64,000 nucleotides of DNA, from NCBI GenBank assembly GCA_026874595.1, contig CM049320.1:10689964-10753963 (forward strand), read 5' to 3'. The position numbers and the translations under genes are program-made. The DNA comes from Sipunculus nudus (lineage: Eukaryota; Annelida; Sipuncula; Golfingiida; Sipunculidae). Positions 1 to 11,200 of the stretch are shown here, piece after piece. Under the pieces are notes generated by a model that saw only the letters and a program-made list of their open reading frames with translations, had not been told where the DNA came from and searched no databases. Every line of letters begins with the position of its first letter. Position 1 is the stretch's first letter.

Positions 1-345
1 CACCTGGCCACCATACTTTGACGGTTGGCCCGGGCGGCAGATCCAAGAGAGTTGTCATACAAGCAAGTACCAACAGTGCAGTGCAGACCACACCACCAAG
101 AATAAAACACTGCATTTTACCTTTATGCTGCACATGCTGGTATATATTAAGAAGATCCAGTGCATTTTGGGTAAAGGATTACTTACCCACAATCCCTGGC
201 CAGCACTGTCGTACTCTTGAGAAAACCAATCTGCGAAGTGTAAATTTATACAATTTTTTTTTAGAATGAGACGTTACAGCCATTGGTCCAACTTCGGTAT
301 AAAAACTTAAAAGCATATATAAATCACATCCGTATATAAAGTACA

Positions 346-597
346 GTGATGCGGTACGCGAGTCAGGACTCGAGTCCACTTTTTAAGAACTCGGACTCGG
401 ACTTGGACTCGAGGGTCCTGGACTCAGACATGTTCTCGGACTCTGAGGCAAGGACTCGAGAAATCAGACCAAATAAATCTAGAGTTCCAAATGACTCAAA
501 GAAGGAGGACTACGACTCGAACCTCACGAACTTGGACTCGGACTCGAGTGGTCTGGCTGGACTTGGACTCGGATGGTGGGGACTCGACTAGATCACT
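346..597 (+). repeat. GACTCG-rich dispersed element, copy 1
   Basis: The stretch is built of variants of GGACTCG / GGACTTGGACTCG, with CGAGTCC in the opposite sense. It ends in a GGACTCGACTAGATCACTG-like segment. The same order of blocks occurs at 21483-22080: a CGAGTCCACTTT unit, then a GGTCCTGGACTCGGAC-like block, then a GAACCTCA..CTTGGACTCGG block. It is therefore a dispersed repeat. An open frame through it (a Ser-Asp-rich peptide) follows from the repeat composition. I do not recognise the family. Confidence 0.7.
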
Positions 598-2913
598 GGT
601 AAAGTACCTAGGAAATTCAAACTTGATATGTGGCACGTCGTGACAGGTCCTCCGGGAATTTTAGAAATTAAGTCACGGGATAATCTTAATCATTCGAGTT
701 GATTGACGGATATATAGACTGGTTTCAGCACCACTTAATCTGTGGCTTTTAATATTAACAGTTCAACAAAGGCCATACATCTCAGGAATGGCTTAACTAA
801 TAATCTCGAAATTATGTTTGTGACCTGGTTTTGAAAATCTCTAACTGCTGCAGGTGAATGCATGATGACGCGAAAAACACTTTCTATATTTTACGCCTTT
901 TCAACTTTCAGCAGTTGATCCTACCTAATACAATACAGGGCATAAATCATATCCCAATTTAAGCTATAGGAAATTCAAACGACATGTTTACAGGTCCTGC
1001 ATGACAGGTAATCATGTGCAAAGGATTCCTACCTGTAAGTATTCTTTGATTTATGAGGCGAAAAAGAAAGGTTTCGGCACCTCTGAAGTCAATAAGCTGA
1101 ATAATACAGAAACAAACGCAAAGTGGCAGAGGGGGAGAGACCGTGGTTAATAATATATGGAGGGGGGATAGGAGGCAACAGCTCTTATATCAAGAAAAAA
1201 TTAACCAATGGACACACACACATATATATATCTATGACATATTTATTTGCGAAAAAATAAGGAAGACAGAAAGAAATCATAAAACCGAAAGGAAGTATAA
1301 GAATGAATGAAAGCAAAAAAGGAAGAATGAAATATAGAATGAAAGTTTTCCAGGTTGCATGCGGGCATGTGTGCTGTGGAACGAATACAAAAAAGGTGAT
1401 ATTACTTACGTTTAACTGGGCTTTTTTGTACCTAAGTGGTAGAAACTCTGAAACAAACAGACACATTAGGTAAACTCGTAAACAAGAAAATATCACCGCA
1501 TAAGAGCCTTCCTGCGTCACGTGGTCGCGGGGGACACAAGATCGGTATCAGATAGGTTTATAGTATATATCTCATGCAGTGAGAGTTGTGCCCCGCGCGT
1601 GTGTTGACGGACATCAATTTGCCCACCTTTATATCAGCGAGCAACTCGGTGATATGCGCTTTGATATATAGGTGACTTCGCGTATCCTGTGTAACGCGGT
1701 GTGTGCTCGCTCGGTACGAAGTGCTATACAACCTGAATACAGGGATCACCTTGCATATACGAGTACAAAACCGTACAACACCTGTATATTGTAAACTGCA
1801 AATTCAAGCACGGATGTAGCGGATTCGAGTTGAGGGGCAATCATTCCTGTACGAATGTCTAAAGACTCATATCTGGTTTTCATTACGGTTAATTAAGCCG
1901 TGTTATTTTAACATGACACACGTGAGAGCCGTTGAACAAGCTGACGTGCTCGTCGACTGTTGTACAAATGGTACAGCCAACTTGGCACACGTCCATATAT
2001 CTCGGTGTAGGACCTATCGTGCGATACACAAATGCCATTGACGGTTCACCTCGAGTTGGGGACAGGCGCTCGGAACCACGCGAGGTTTACATCAAACCAG
2101 CTGATGTCGCAAAAGCTGCCAGAAAAAAATCACGTACAGTCAAGAATGGATATAATGGCAAAACCATCATTTGCGACCTGTTAAATGTTTCTTTTGCCTC
2201 GCATGCTGTGGACCACAAACCATCCGTTCTAATTCACTTCATACCTCGTATCGCGAACCAGAGTACGCTGTATATACAACGGTTAACAACTTGAATATAT
2301 TTCATATTTTTGTTCCAAAATCAAATGTTTGAAAAAAAGCTAGAAAATAGCCAAAAAGTGATGAAGCTGCAAACACAAACCTGGCTGTGTACAAGTTATT
2401 AAGAGCACGTATACGGAGTACTATATATATGGTGGCGTTTCTATATATATGATATAAATCAGCCTCTTCTGATCGGATCAAAGTTACGTCATGGCACAAG
2501 ACCGGCACCCGTCTAATTATATTATTCGCAGGTAAGTTGAAAACATTAATTGATTTCTGCTTTTTATTGCTAAATTATTGCGTAATAATTAGCATCACCC
2601 TTTTTTGTGTTAACTGTCATGGGGAAGGGAAAAGTTAGAGTTATCGCTAAGGACATGTTAGTCTTAAACATATAATAAAGGATTCATCGATGATTAATCA
2701 GTATAAATACAGGTAAGTTTGATATATTGCCATGATACTCCCGGGATTTAAATTTCAAATAGAAATAATATTTTTTTAAGTAGGTTACGACCACAGAGCA
2801 CTTAATTTGAATTATGTATATATATATAACCTGAAGTAGAATAAGAAAATCACTGAAGCATTCAAACCACAAACGGCTTTTAAACTGGCACACTTATGTT
2901 ATATATAGCATAC
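598..2913. other. AT-rich stretch without recognisable gene
   Basis: No domain, RNA gene or repeat family recognised. A 120-codon open frame without ATG start lies at 1932-2294 (+) in locally less AT-rich sequence. It contains a basic segment (AARKKSRTVKNG) but matches nothing I know, and no convincing splice sites frame it. Confidence 0.4.
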
Positions 2914-2919
2914 GATATA

Positions 2920-2973
<54 letters not shown>

Positions 2974-2986
2974 CATATATATATAT
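2914..2986. repeat. (AT)n microsatellite
   Basis: Nearly uninterrupted AT dinucleotides. Confidence 0.97.
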
Positions 2987-3625
2987 CCTTTCTTTCATGT
3001 GTTCCTTTTTAATTGCTTCAGTCTCTGACCATATAATTTGCTTTGGTCAATAGTAAAGGAGTTGTCACATATGTCAAGCGTTGTTTATATATGCACATTT
3101 GCGGAGTGTAAACTTGACCCCGTTCTGTTCACTGCTGCCAAGTGTATGCATAAGTGATAACCTGGTGTCCGACATAAACTCGAGGACACGGACCCCGCCG
3201 ACCGAAAATTTCAAAAGCCCTGAGCAGAAGAACAAACTGAAGAGTAGAAACCCGAAACACCATATTATAAAATGTTGAATAACTTTGCGTTCCACGGACC
3301 AACGGGGCTGGTAGTTTAAACGTATCAGGTTTCTCCCTCAGTACCCGCCACTGTTGTAACTATATACTTGCATAACAATACAGCCATTTACATTTCATCC
3401 TTCAAGTTATGTTTGAGTTAATACACTGGATTTATCGTTAACGCTTACTCTGCGGAACTCAAAACTAGATCATTGTATCGCCCGTGGCCTTATTTCGCGC
3501 CTGTATTTTGCAACAATAAGGGACTGTCATATATCAAGTGCGATCCGAAATGACATTTCTCGATAGGAATAAATCTTAAAACGTAAACGCACTATACGAA
3601 GGTATTTGTATCCATTTATATGCAT

Positions 3626-3627
<2 letters not shown>

Positions 3628-3680
<53 letters not shown>

Positions 3681-3682
3681 TA
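3628..3682. repeat. (GT)n(GA)n microsatellite
   Basis: A short GT run passes into a long GA run and a few GATA units. Confidence 0.95.
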
Positions 3683-3841
3683 ATAAATATAATTAGATAA
3701 AATAATTGACTTTTCTCAATGACTTGCGTGTATTTGTGTCCACTGATGATATGTACATGTGTACATATGACCCGGGCGTGAGTGGCTATACAGCGGCGAA
3801 AATCAAAACTGTTAATTAAATCCGCCTTGCACCATCATTAT

Positions 3842-4408
3842 AGTGGCAACCTGATTATGACGTAGGTGCGAGTGGCTACATGATTATGACGTAGGTGCGA
3901 GTGGCTACATGATTATGACGTAGGATCGAGTGGCTACATGATTATGACGTAGGTACGAGTGGCTACATGATTATGACGTAGGTGCGAGTGGCTACATTAA
4001 TATGACGTAGGTGCGAGTGGCTAAATGATTATAAAGTAGGTGCGAGTGGCTTCATGATTATGACATTTGTGTGAGAGGCTATGAAAATTTTGTCTGAAGC
4101 CCTTAAAAAACTTTGTTTCTGATGAAAGGGGGGGGGGGGAGTGGACCCCTTGGACCCCCTCCACTGGATCCGCTTCTGTGACGTATGTGAGAGTGGCTTC
4201 ATAACTGTGACACAGGTGCCAGTGGCTACATGATTATGACGTTGGCACGAGTAGCTATATATTCATGACGCAGGTGCGAGTGGCTACATGATTCTGACGT
4301 CCACACGGCGAGTCGCTACATGATTATGACACAGGTGAGAGTGCATGACTACATGATTGTTACTTCTACAGGTGCGAGTAGATAGGTGCAAGTGTCTTCA
4401 TGATTATC
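3842..4408 (+). repeat. 29-bp minisatellite with TGACGTA in each unit
   Basis: Unit GTAGGTGCGAGTGGCTACAT followed by GATTATGAC (29 bp). About eight well-kept copies lie at 3842-4073 and several eroded ones at 4180-4408. The two blocks are separated by about 100 bp that include a poly-G/GGATCC element fragment. Most units keep TGACGTA, close to a CRE half-site. Units abut directly, so this is tandem, not a CRISPR-type array. Confidence 0.93.
4124..4176 (+). mobile_element. poly-G/GGATCC MITE fragment inside minisatellite
   Basis: A G-run followed by GTGGACCCCTTGGACCCC and CACTGGATCCGCTTCTG matches the right end of the poly-G element family seen at 13836, 18357, 26932 and 32265. It interrupts the 29-bp minisatellite. 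No left terminus is visible, so it is a fragment. Confidence 0.6.
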
Positions 4409-4564
4409 GGTGTAGGTTACTTCACTGACAACGTTATTAGGAAGTAAGCTGCTTTACACTATTTTAGCAGAAATATATTAGAATGCAGTTAGCATGCTAA
4501 TGCTAACTGGGTTGTTTTTTAATTAATGTATTAATGACAAAATGCAACAGTTTTCATGGTTCAA

Positions 4565-4567
<3 letters not shown>

Positions 4568-4624
<57 letters not shown>

Positions 4625-4649
4625 TATATATGTATAAGTGTTATATATA

Positions 4650-4692
<43 letters not shown>
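4568..4692. repeat. (AT)n microsatellite
   Basis: Long AT run with small interruptions; open frames across it are Ile-Tyr repeats and not genes. Confidence 0.97.
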
Positions 4693-5237
4693 AAATTGAA
4701 TCATAATTGCTGTATGCATTGGCGTCTACTTTGCTTATAATCGCAAAGCCTTCGGCAAAACTAAACATATGTAGGGGATTACATGACTGAAGTCACATAC
4801 ATAAGTTATGTGATTTTCAGGCGGCAACTGTTTAACTTAACAACCGGTCGGACCATCACCTCCACAGGTCAGCGAGGAGAGACTTCACGGCGCTATAGGA
4901 CGAATACAACAACTCCATGAATTGATCTTTGTAACTAATCGATATATGACGATATAAAACATCATAAGCACTGAATGGCCAGCATTAAATATGCTTATCA
5001 AAAGATATACAGTGCAAGTACTTTGACAAAATCACACTTGGTAGCTTTTTCCTGGTTGTAAGCTTGTCTCTGGTTTACTCACCTCCGCGAGCTTATTAAG
5101 CCGATCTAGGTTATCCTCCTCTTCACGGTCTATACACCCAAGCAAAGGTAGGTTTATGTAATCAATAAACGTTGCAACTTTAAACATGACTCACATATAC
5201 ACATTGCTTTTTGATTAAATGTTGAAATAGTTTTTTT

Positions 5238-5242
<5 letters not shown>

Positions 5243-5275
<33 letters not shown>
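5243..5275. repeat. (CT)n microsatellite
   Basis: Pure CT run, followed by C-rich sequence to about 5375. Confidence 0.95.
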
Positions 5276-5276
<1 letters not shown>

Positions 5277-5439
5277 ACACTGTCCCCCTCGCCCCCATGC
5301 AAGCCGTCCATACTCGCTGACACTGCACCCATCTTTTTTCCTCTTCCCCCCTCCCCCCCACACACACACACTGATCTTCTCCACGCACCCCGCTGTTTTT
5401 TTATACATTCATGAATAATTTGAATACGAGGATTGTATC

Positions 5440-5567
<128 letters not shown>

Positions 5568-8204
5568 CATAAGTTATTTTATAACCCCTTACCAGCGTGT
5601 TAACACCTTATCTTATCAGCACACGTTAGACTCAGCGGCACGTGAGCTGCATCATGTCTAACTAACTCAATACATAAGCCACTTTATATTGTATGCTAGC
5701 AGACTATAATTGTAGTAAAATGTATTTATACATGTATAGTCTGTGAATAGCTGTGAAAGCTGCGTCTAATTTGCCCGATTCGGCCTACTTTGATTTGTGA
5801 TTCTGGTCATGTCGGAAACTGTGCTGCAACGGCTGTCCGTGGCGGTCCATACAATCACAATGATATCGCTATACGCAGCCCATAATCTTAAAAAAAAAAA
5901 GGCCATGACGGAGGAATCAACATAAATGAGTACACGTGATATTTCCCTGTTATATCCAGGTTATACTAATGCACAAATGTTGTGTGAATTAAAGTGAAGA
6001 ATCATTTTATGCGAGTTTTCGACATGGCATGTGGTGCCGCTCTGACATCACAGTTGGATAAAAAGGATTCATTAAAGGAACATTTGAACTGTGAATGTGT
6101 TACTTAATTAATTATTCTCTTCACACCCATCGTATAGTGAATAAGAATGTACAATAACGTCCGCTATTATACTCTCTCTCTCTCTCGGTTTATCCCTTTT
6201 TTTCTTCACCCTTGGTTTCTAGTATGATGGTTCCTATCCTGTCTGAGAACATGTCTTATTCGCTTTTTCCAATTCGTTTGTCTTTTCTTGTATGTCTTGG
6301 TATATTCTTGCAATCAACGCTATGTCGTCTGCATAATCTAGACCTTCAAGACCATTAAAAAATTAATATCTAATTCTTCTCTTGTTAACTCTGACTATTT
6401 TTTTTGTTATCACCCATGCAGTCTATGACCAAAACAAATAGAAACCCTGACATTATATATTTCCGTAGCCTACTCCTGTTTACACTTGAAACCATTCTGA
6501 TAATTCTCCGTCATTTATTACGCTGCAACTACAATCTTTATATATACATCTTTTGTCAGTTTTTTTAGTGAATTTTTACTTTATAATAAAAGTCACTTCG
6601 ATGCTCAAATTCATGGAAACTGATTGTTAATGTCTTCCACTGATTGTAAAGCTCAAATGACTATATAAACCGAAAGTATGATGTTTATAGTCAAATGCCT
6701 TTCCCTTGGCCAACGCGTGCGTGTATGCTTATTTTCTAAAGCATATGATTTGAGTTTGACCATGCGATCTCAACACAGTACAAATTCTCACTCAGAAGTA
6801 ACTGAGACAGAAACTTGTAATTGTTTGTACCATTGAATTATAATGAATGTTTGCATGTTTGTTCGTTGCTTTTTTCTGATTTTTGATATGATGCCAAGTC
6901 GTAGCAAAGAATTTAGTTGAACATCACGACATTTGAGGTATATTATAAAGACCAATTCTGTGTGACAGTATTATTTTATACAAGTTGTAATGACGCAACT
7001 GGGCACCAGCGATGACCGGAAGAAATTGCTGACATGGTTGTGCTCTTTTGTTCCCATGCAAAGTTATATAGAAAATACACACTACTTCTACTCGAAGAAG
7101 TAATATATTCAATCAAACAACTAATAAATATGTTTTAAAAAAAATTATTGAATCGACGACCAAGTTCCTATTTTTATTTCTTTTTTTTTCCAACAAACAT
7201 TTATGAACCGTGCTATTTATAAAGTATCCCTTTGTGTTCTTTGGCCTGCGTTGTGGCTGTTTATAGAAGCTTTATCTTTTAATTTCCTTTGGGCGTAACC
7301 AATCAGTTCCTATACAACACCATTTATCGCACAAAAGGGGATATTTGGGGTCATATAAAATGCTGCCTTGTTATTTTTTAAAAGAAAGTGTAAAATATTT
7401 GCCTCTGGGTACCACGCGTGAACCAGAAGGTGGACACCAGTTTAGCTGCCTCTATATTGTATATAGTTAAGAGGATTGACATCCCAATTTGGACTGACTC
7501 GGCTATAAGTATACGTGATTATAATTTATCAATATCGTCAAACCGTTTATATATATATAGATATATATATGTTCTCACAAATAATTTTTTTTAGAAATGC
7601 TCGTCATTGACAAGACGTGTGTATGATGCATCCCTTGAGGAAGATTAATGAAAGACTTGGACAGTTAATAGTGCATTTGATCAACGGGAGTCCGTGATAT
7701 AAATAATTTATTGAGGTCTAAAATATTGTTGTCATATGGGAGTTGCTTAAACTAGTTGTCAACGCTTCTATTGGGACTGTCATCTCTTAAGTGATTTCAA
7801 CCACTGGAAAACCCCATGCATGTTAAAAAAAATCTGGATTATAAAATTCTTATGAAAGATGAGCATTTCTGACACTTTTGGCATATACTAAAGTAAATTG
7901 TCTGTAAAGAATAAAAATTACATGTATTGTTAGATTTAAGGAATTTTAAATCCAGTCCATGATGTCATATGGTTGCACAACTTACATTCACATGAGGGCC
8001 AAGTGTCGGTTGAGACAGCATTCACGACGCCACATAACAAAACACATGTGGTCATACCTTTACCTGACCTTCGGTCACGGGTTCATGTCGAAAGGTAAGA
8101 GGGCACATCACTGAAATTAGCAAAACTAATTAAGATTCTGTTCATTAAGCCATAGTCTAGGTACGTCGGGGTACGAGTAGCACTCAGGAACAATCCTATG
8201 CGTG
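5568..8204. other. stretch without recognisable gene
   Basis: AT-rich sequence with only short open frames and small simple repeats. I recognise no coding domain, RNA gene or mobile element. Confidence 0.4.
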
Positions 8205-8543
8205 TCGATGTTGGAGCCCGTTTGCGGATCTGGCCCATCTGCCGATGGGCTTGGCCCATATGAGGATCCGTTATTGGGCTGCCCATCTGCAGATGGGCAG
8301 CCCAATAACGGATTTGATACCATGCACTTTCTGGCCTTACTGCAGATGGGCTTGGCCCAATAACCAATTTTAGTTTTTGTTAGTAATACGTTATTTTTTA
8401 TTATCTTGATGACGGGCCAGAAAGTGCATGGTATCAAATCCGTTACTGGGCTGCCCATCTGATGGGCAGCCCAATAACGGACCCTCATATGGGCCAAGCC
8501 CATCGGCAGATGGGCCAGATCCGCAGAAAGGCTCCAACATCGA
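8205..8543. mobile_element. foldback element with nested palindromes
   Basis: A left arm (8205-8336) and right arm (8415-8543) are near-perfect reverse complements; both outer ends read TCGATGTTGGAGCC inward. The unpaired centre is about 78 bp. Inside the left arm, 8266-8313 is itself a 48-bp perfect palindrome around GGGCTGCCCATCTGCAGATG. The right arm carries a shorter version (around 8440-8481). The whole can form a long hairpin whose arms carry their own cruciforms. No coding sequence and no clear target-site duplication. It fits a foldback/MITE-type non-autonomous DNA element; superfamily unknown. Confidence 0.85.
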
Positions 8544-9127
8544 TTTTTTTTATGGCGACTAATGTCACCGATAAAACTATTATTATTATTAGATTTAGTG
8601 GCATCTTTGATACGTGATCAATAGTCAAGCACAGCGTAAGTGCCACTAGTCAGGATATATTCCTCTATTCAGTTGTAAAACCCCGGACAAAACCTCTTAT
8701 CTCCGTCTGTTTCCTTATCTTAATTCTTGTGTCGTGTTTTATTGTTAAAAAAAGTAGTGGATATATATAAACGGGCACTTGGCTGGGATTTCGAAATATA
8801 GCGTTGTATTTCAAGATGTAAAAGTATAATTTTAGATTGAAAAGGGAAAATATGTTAGACAAACTAGGAAACATAATACAATTGTTAGAGGTGTATTTAA
8901 ACTTGGTATATAGGCCAATATAATGTTCCTTAAATATGGCCCATTTTTTAAATGTAAATTGGCGCTTAATTGATGTTAACTCAAATAATATTTGTCGAAA
9001 AACCTTTGAATTAAGATGGCAGTATATTATACTGGTAATAATAGGACCTAAACATTTGAGAAGCTGTATTGATAATGGGGTTACTCCACTAGCTTGTTAA
9101 TCCACTCATAACATTATGGTTTTTAGC

Positions 9128-9195
9128 ATGGACCAGGCTGAGGAGTCTCTGTTGGCCAGGAAGGGACTGTATAGTAATATCATGTTAACTGTCAG
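9128..9195 (+). CDS. candidate first coding exon (possibly of the ankyrin-SOCS gene)
   Basis: A GC-richer island in AT-rich DNA: an ATG two bases after a TTTTTAG acceptor-like site, 22 sense codons (start MDQAEESLLARKG), then 2 extra bases and a strong donor CAG|GTAGGT. The ankyrin exon at 39372 needs exactly two bases from its upstream exon, so the phases fit and the joined codon would be AGT (Ser). Phase agreement alone has a one-in-three chance and the intron would be about 30 kb. A rival of the same phase is ATG 13044 to donor 13088 (starts MEKCSCAAV). The join is inference. Confidence 0.33.
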
Positions 9196-9462
9196 GTAGG
9201 TATACTTGTATGTAACAACATAAATGATCACCACTTGGCACTCTTTCACACTGGTATACAATGACGGAAATGTTCTTTCGATTTGCTGATTACTGCGTGC
9301 TAGGGAAGCTCACATAGCTCCATGGTCTGTACCACATTAAGTGTGGTACAAATACATGTATCGTTAATAACTCTTTGTTCTGCCAGTTGTACCACACCTT
9401 TTCAATAGAGTACAGATGTGTGCCACCTGTTTGTGAGATTTCGGTACAGTTATTCAATACAA

Positions 9463-9466
<4 letters not shown>

Positions 9467-9523
<57 letters not shown>

Positions 9524-9524
9524 C
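9467..9524. repeat. (AC)n(AT)n microsatellite
   Basis: AC run followed by AT run. Confidence 0.96.
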
Positions 9525-9547
9525 CATATCTGTAGTATAATAAGGTG

Positions 9548-9623
9548 CGTCGATACGGGGGGGGGTTATATATGCTGCCCAGTTTTAAGCAACAGGGGAT
9601 GATCAATGTAACCATCCCCTGTT
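9548..9623 (+). repeat. poly-G / GGATGATCAATGTAA hairpin repeat, copy 1
   Basis: A G-run near a TCGATAC-like segment, then an 11-bp perfect inverted repeat (AACAGGGGATG / CATCCCCTGTT) around ATCAATGTAAC. The core GGATGATCAATGTAA(C/T)CATCC recurs at 46566-46590. A short dispersed element is likely; no TSD is seen. Confidence 0.6.
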
Positions 9624-9902
9624 TTTTAAATAATTAGATATATATTTATTGGAAATAAAGCATGTTAAAAGTTAGAATGATAGACCTCGGTTCGATTTCT
9701 GTTTTTTTCTTCTGCGTTTACTTTATAATATTACAGATCTGAGCATGGTATAGGATTAATCTTTTTTGAAAACATTACACGTTTTTTTTTAATGAACATT
9801 TAGCTTTGTTTGAAATGGGTCTCACAGACTAAATTAATAAATAAACATAAACAATTTGGAAAATATGATATTTCAATATTAATAGATTATCCTGGCGAGT
9901 CA

Positions 9903-9923
9903 CCCCCCCCCCCCCCCCCCCCC
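9903..9923. repeat. poly-C run (21 C)
   Basis: Uninterrupted cytosines; the opposite strand could form G-quadruplexes. Confidence 0.95.
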
Positions 9924-10199
9924 ATCCTTGAAGATAGATTGCAGCTACTGAACACAATAGTTTTACACATCTAAAATAGTGGCTCTTTCACTTTGCAGTT
10001 TAAGGTGAGAACGTCAGAATTTCGTTCATATGTATTATGACCGGATAATCTGTAATCCCGAGTATGGAAAACCTGAAATCGAGAAGACTATATATATTAT
10101 AAAACGCCAAGCTTCTCCTGTGGTGGCCTTCATAATTATTCAATGGATAGCGCCATCAAATAGCCATGGGCTTATTGTATTTAATAGAGGACAACATTC

Positions 10200-10200
<1 letters not shown>

Positions 10201-10262
<62 letters not shown>
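10201..10262. repeat. (AT)n microsatellite
   Basis: Pure AT dinucleotide run. Confidence 0.97.
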
Positions 10263-10263
<1 letters not shown>

Positions 10264-10979
10264 CAAAATTTGTTATATTCGATTTCAGTATATCATTCGA
10301 CATGTAAAAGTACCTTTAACGTATACAAATAAGATAAATTCTCGGTACAACTCATATTTGCATTCTTGGCTTCAAAATTTGACCATGTAAACGACACATT
10401 TTGTATACCATCGATATGTATCTTTTCATTGTGTAGTGTAGTCGGCCTGAAGACAGTATTTCAACCAAATGTAAAATAGTTTTAATTAACCTCCAACAAT
10501 ACAGATATGTTTCTTATTTATGGTGACCACAGCACCACCTGAACAGATAACGTCATCAGATTGTGAATGCATGCATTTGTACACTTTAAATCTATTTTGT
10601 CAGTTGTCAGCATACAGAGCGTGTCCGCCAAAAGTGACGTTTTTAATTATAAGCAATTTGCGTCCTTGTTCATTGTGTGGTCCATAAAGGGATTCTTGTT
10701 GCCAAACAAATGTCTTTGGCAAGCTACCGCAAGAACGCTAAACGCGCATGCCGCAGGCATTGTATCTTCGCATATTTATGTTTATGTGTTTCGCGCCTGA
10801 AGGTGGGTAATTACCCGGCCGTTTTCAGCCTCACGAGCAAGAAGAGTTAATTAAAACGCGGGCATGGATTTTATTATATGTGCCACGAACATTGACATTG
10901 CTTATGTAAATATGGCAATCTACCTGCTGCTTCCAGAGACGGTCTAACAAAGCGCCTCAGTTAGACGCATTATTTATTA

Positions 10980-11119
10980 GATATGTAAAATAGATCCACA
11001 TCTAAACAAGGCCTGTAATAAAATATGTATAATTGTATGGCTATATACATTGTACATGCCATACAAGTATACATATTTTATTACAGGCCTTGTTTAGATG
11101 TGGATGTATTTTACATATC
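10980..11119. mobile_element. palindromic MITE (arms ~62 bp, loop ~16 bp)
   Basis: The left arm, beginning GATATGTAAAATAGATCC, is the reverse complement of 11058-11119 with only a few differences. The short centre is about 11042-11057. Nearly the whole 140 bp is one hairpin, typical of a small foldback MITE. TTA/TAA-like bases flank it, but a target duplication cannot be fixed. A fragment resembling its inner end (TATAATTGTACGGCATGTAT) follows at 11194-11213. Confidence 0.85.
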
Positions 11120-11127
11120 CTAAATAT

Positions 11128-11131
<4 letters not shown>

Positions 11132-11197
<66 letters not shown>
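11132..11197. repeat. (CT)n(AT)n microsatellite
   Basis: CT run followed directly by AT run, next to the palindromic MITE. Confidence 0.96.

Positions 11198-11200
<3 letters not shown>

Noticed and set aside
346-591. Open frame encoding a Ser-Asp-rich protein
   Set aside because: The reading follows from the GACTCG repeat; the same repeat elsewhere is non-coding.
1932-2294. 120-codon frame with basic segment
   Set aside because: No ATG start, no domain, no clear splice sites; not enough to call a gene.
3842-4073. 29-bp repeats resembling CRISPR repeat length
   Set aside because: Units abut without spacers and the genome is eukaryotic.
4523-4768. Open frames with long Ile-Tyr or Thr-His stretches (also at 9.4, 10.1, 15.3, 16.4, 33.6, 50.6 kb)
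   Set aside because: Translations of AT and AC microsatellites.
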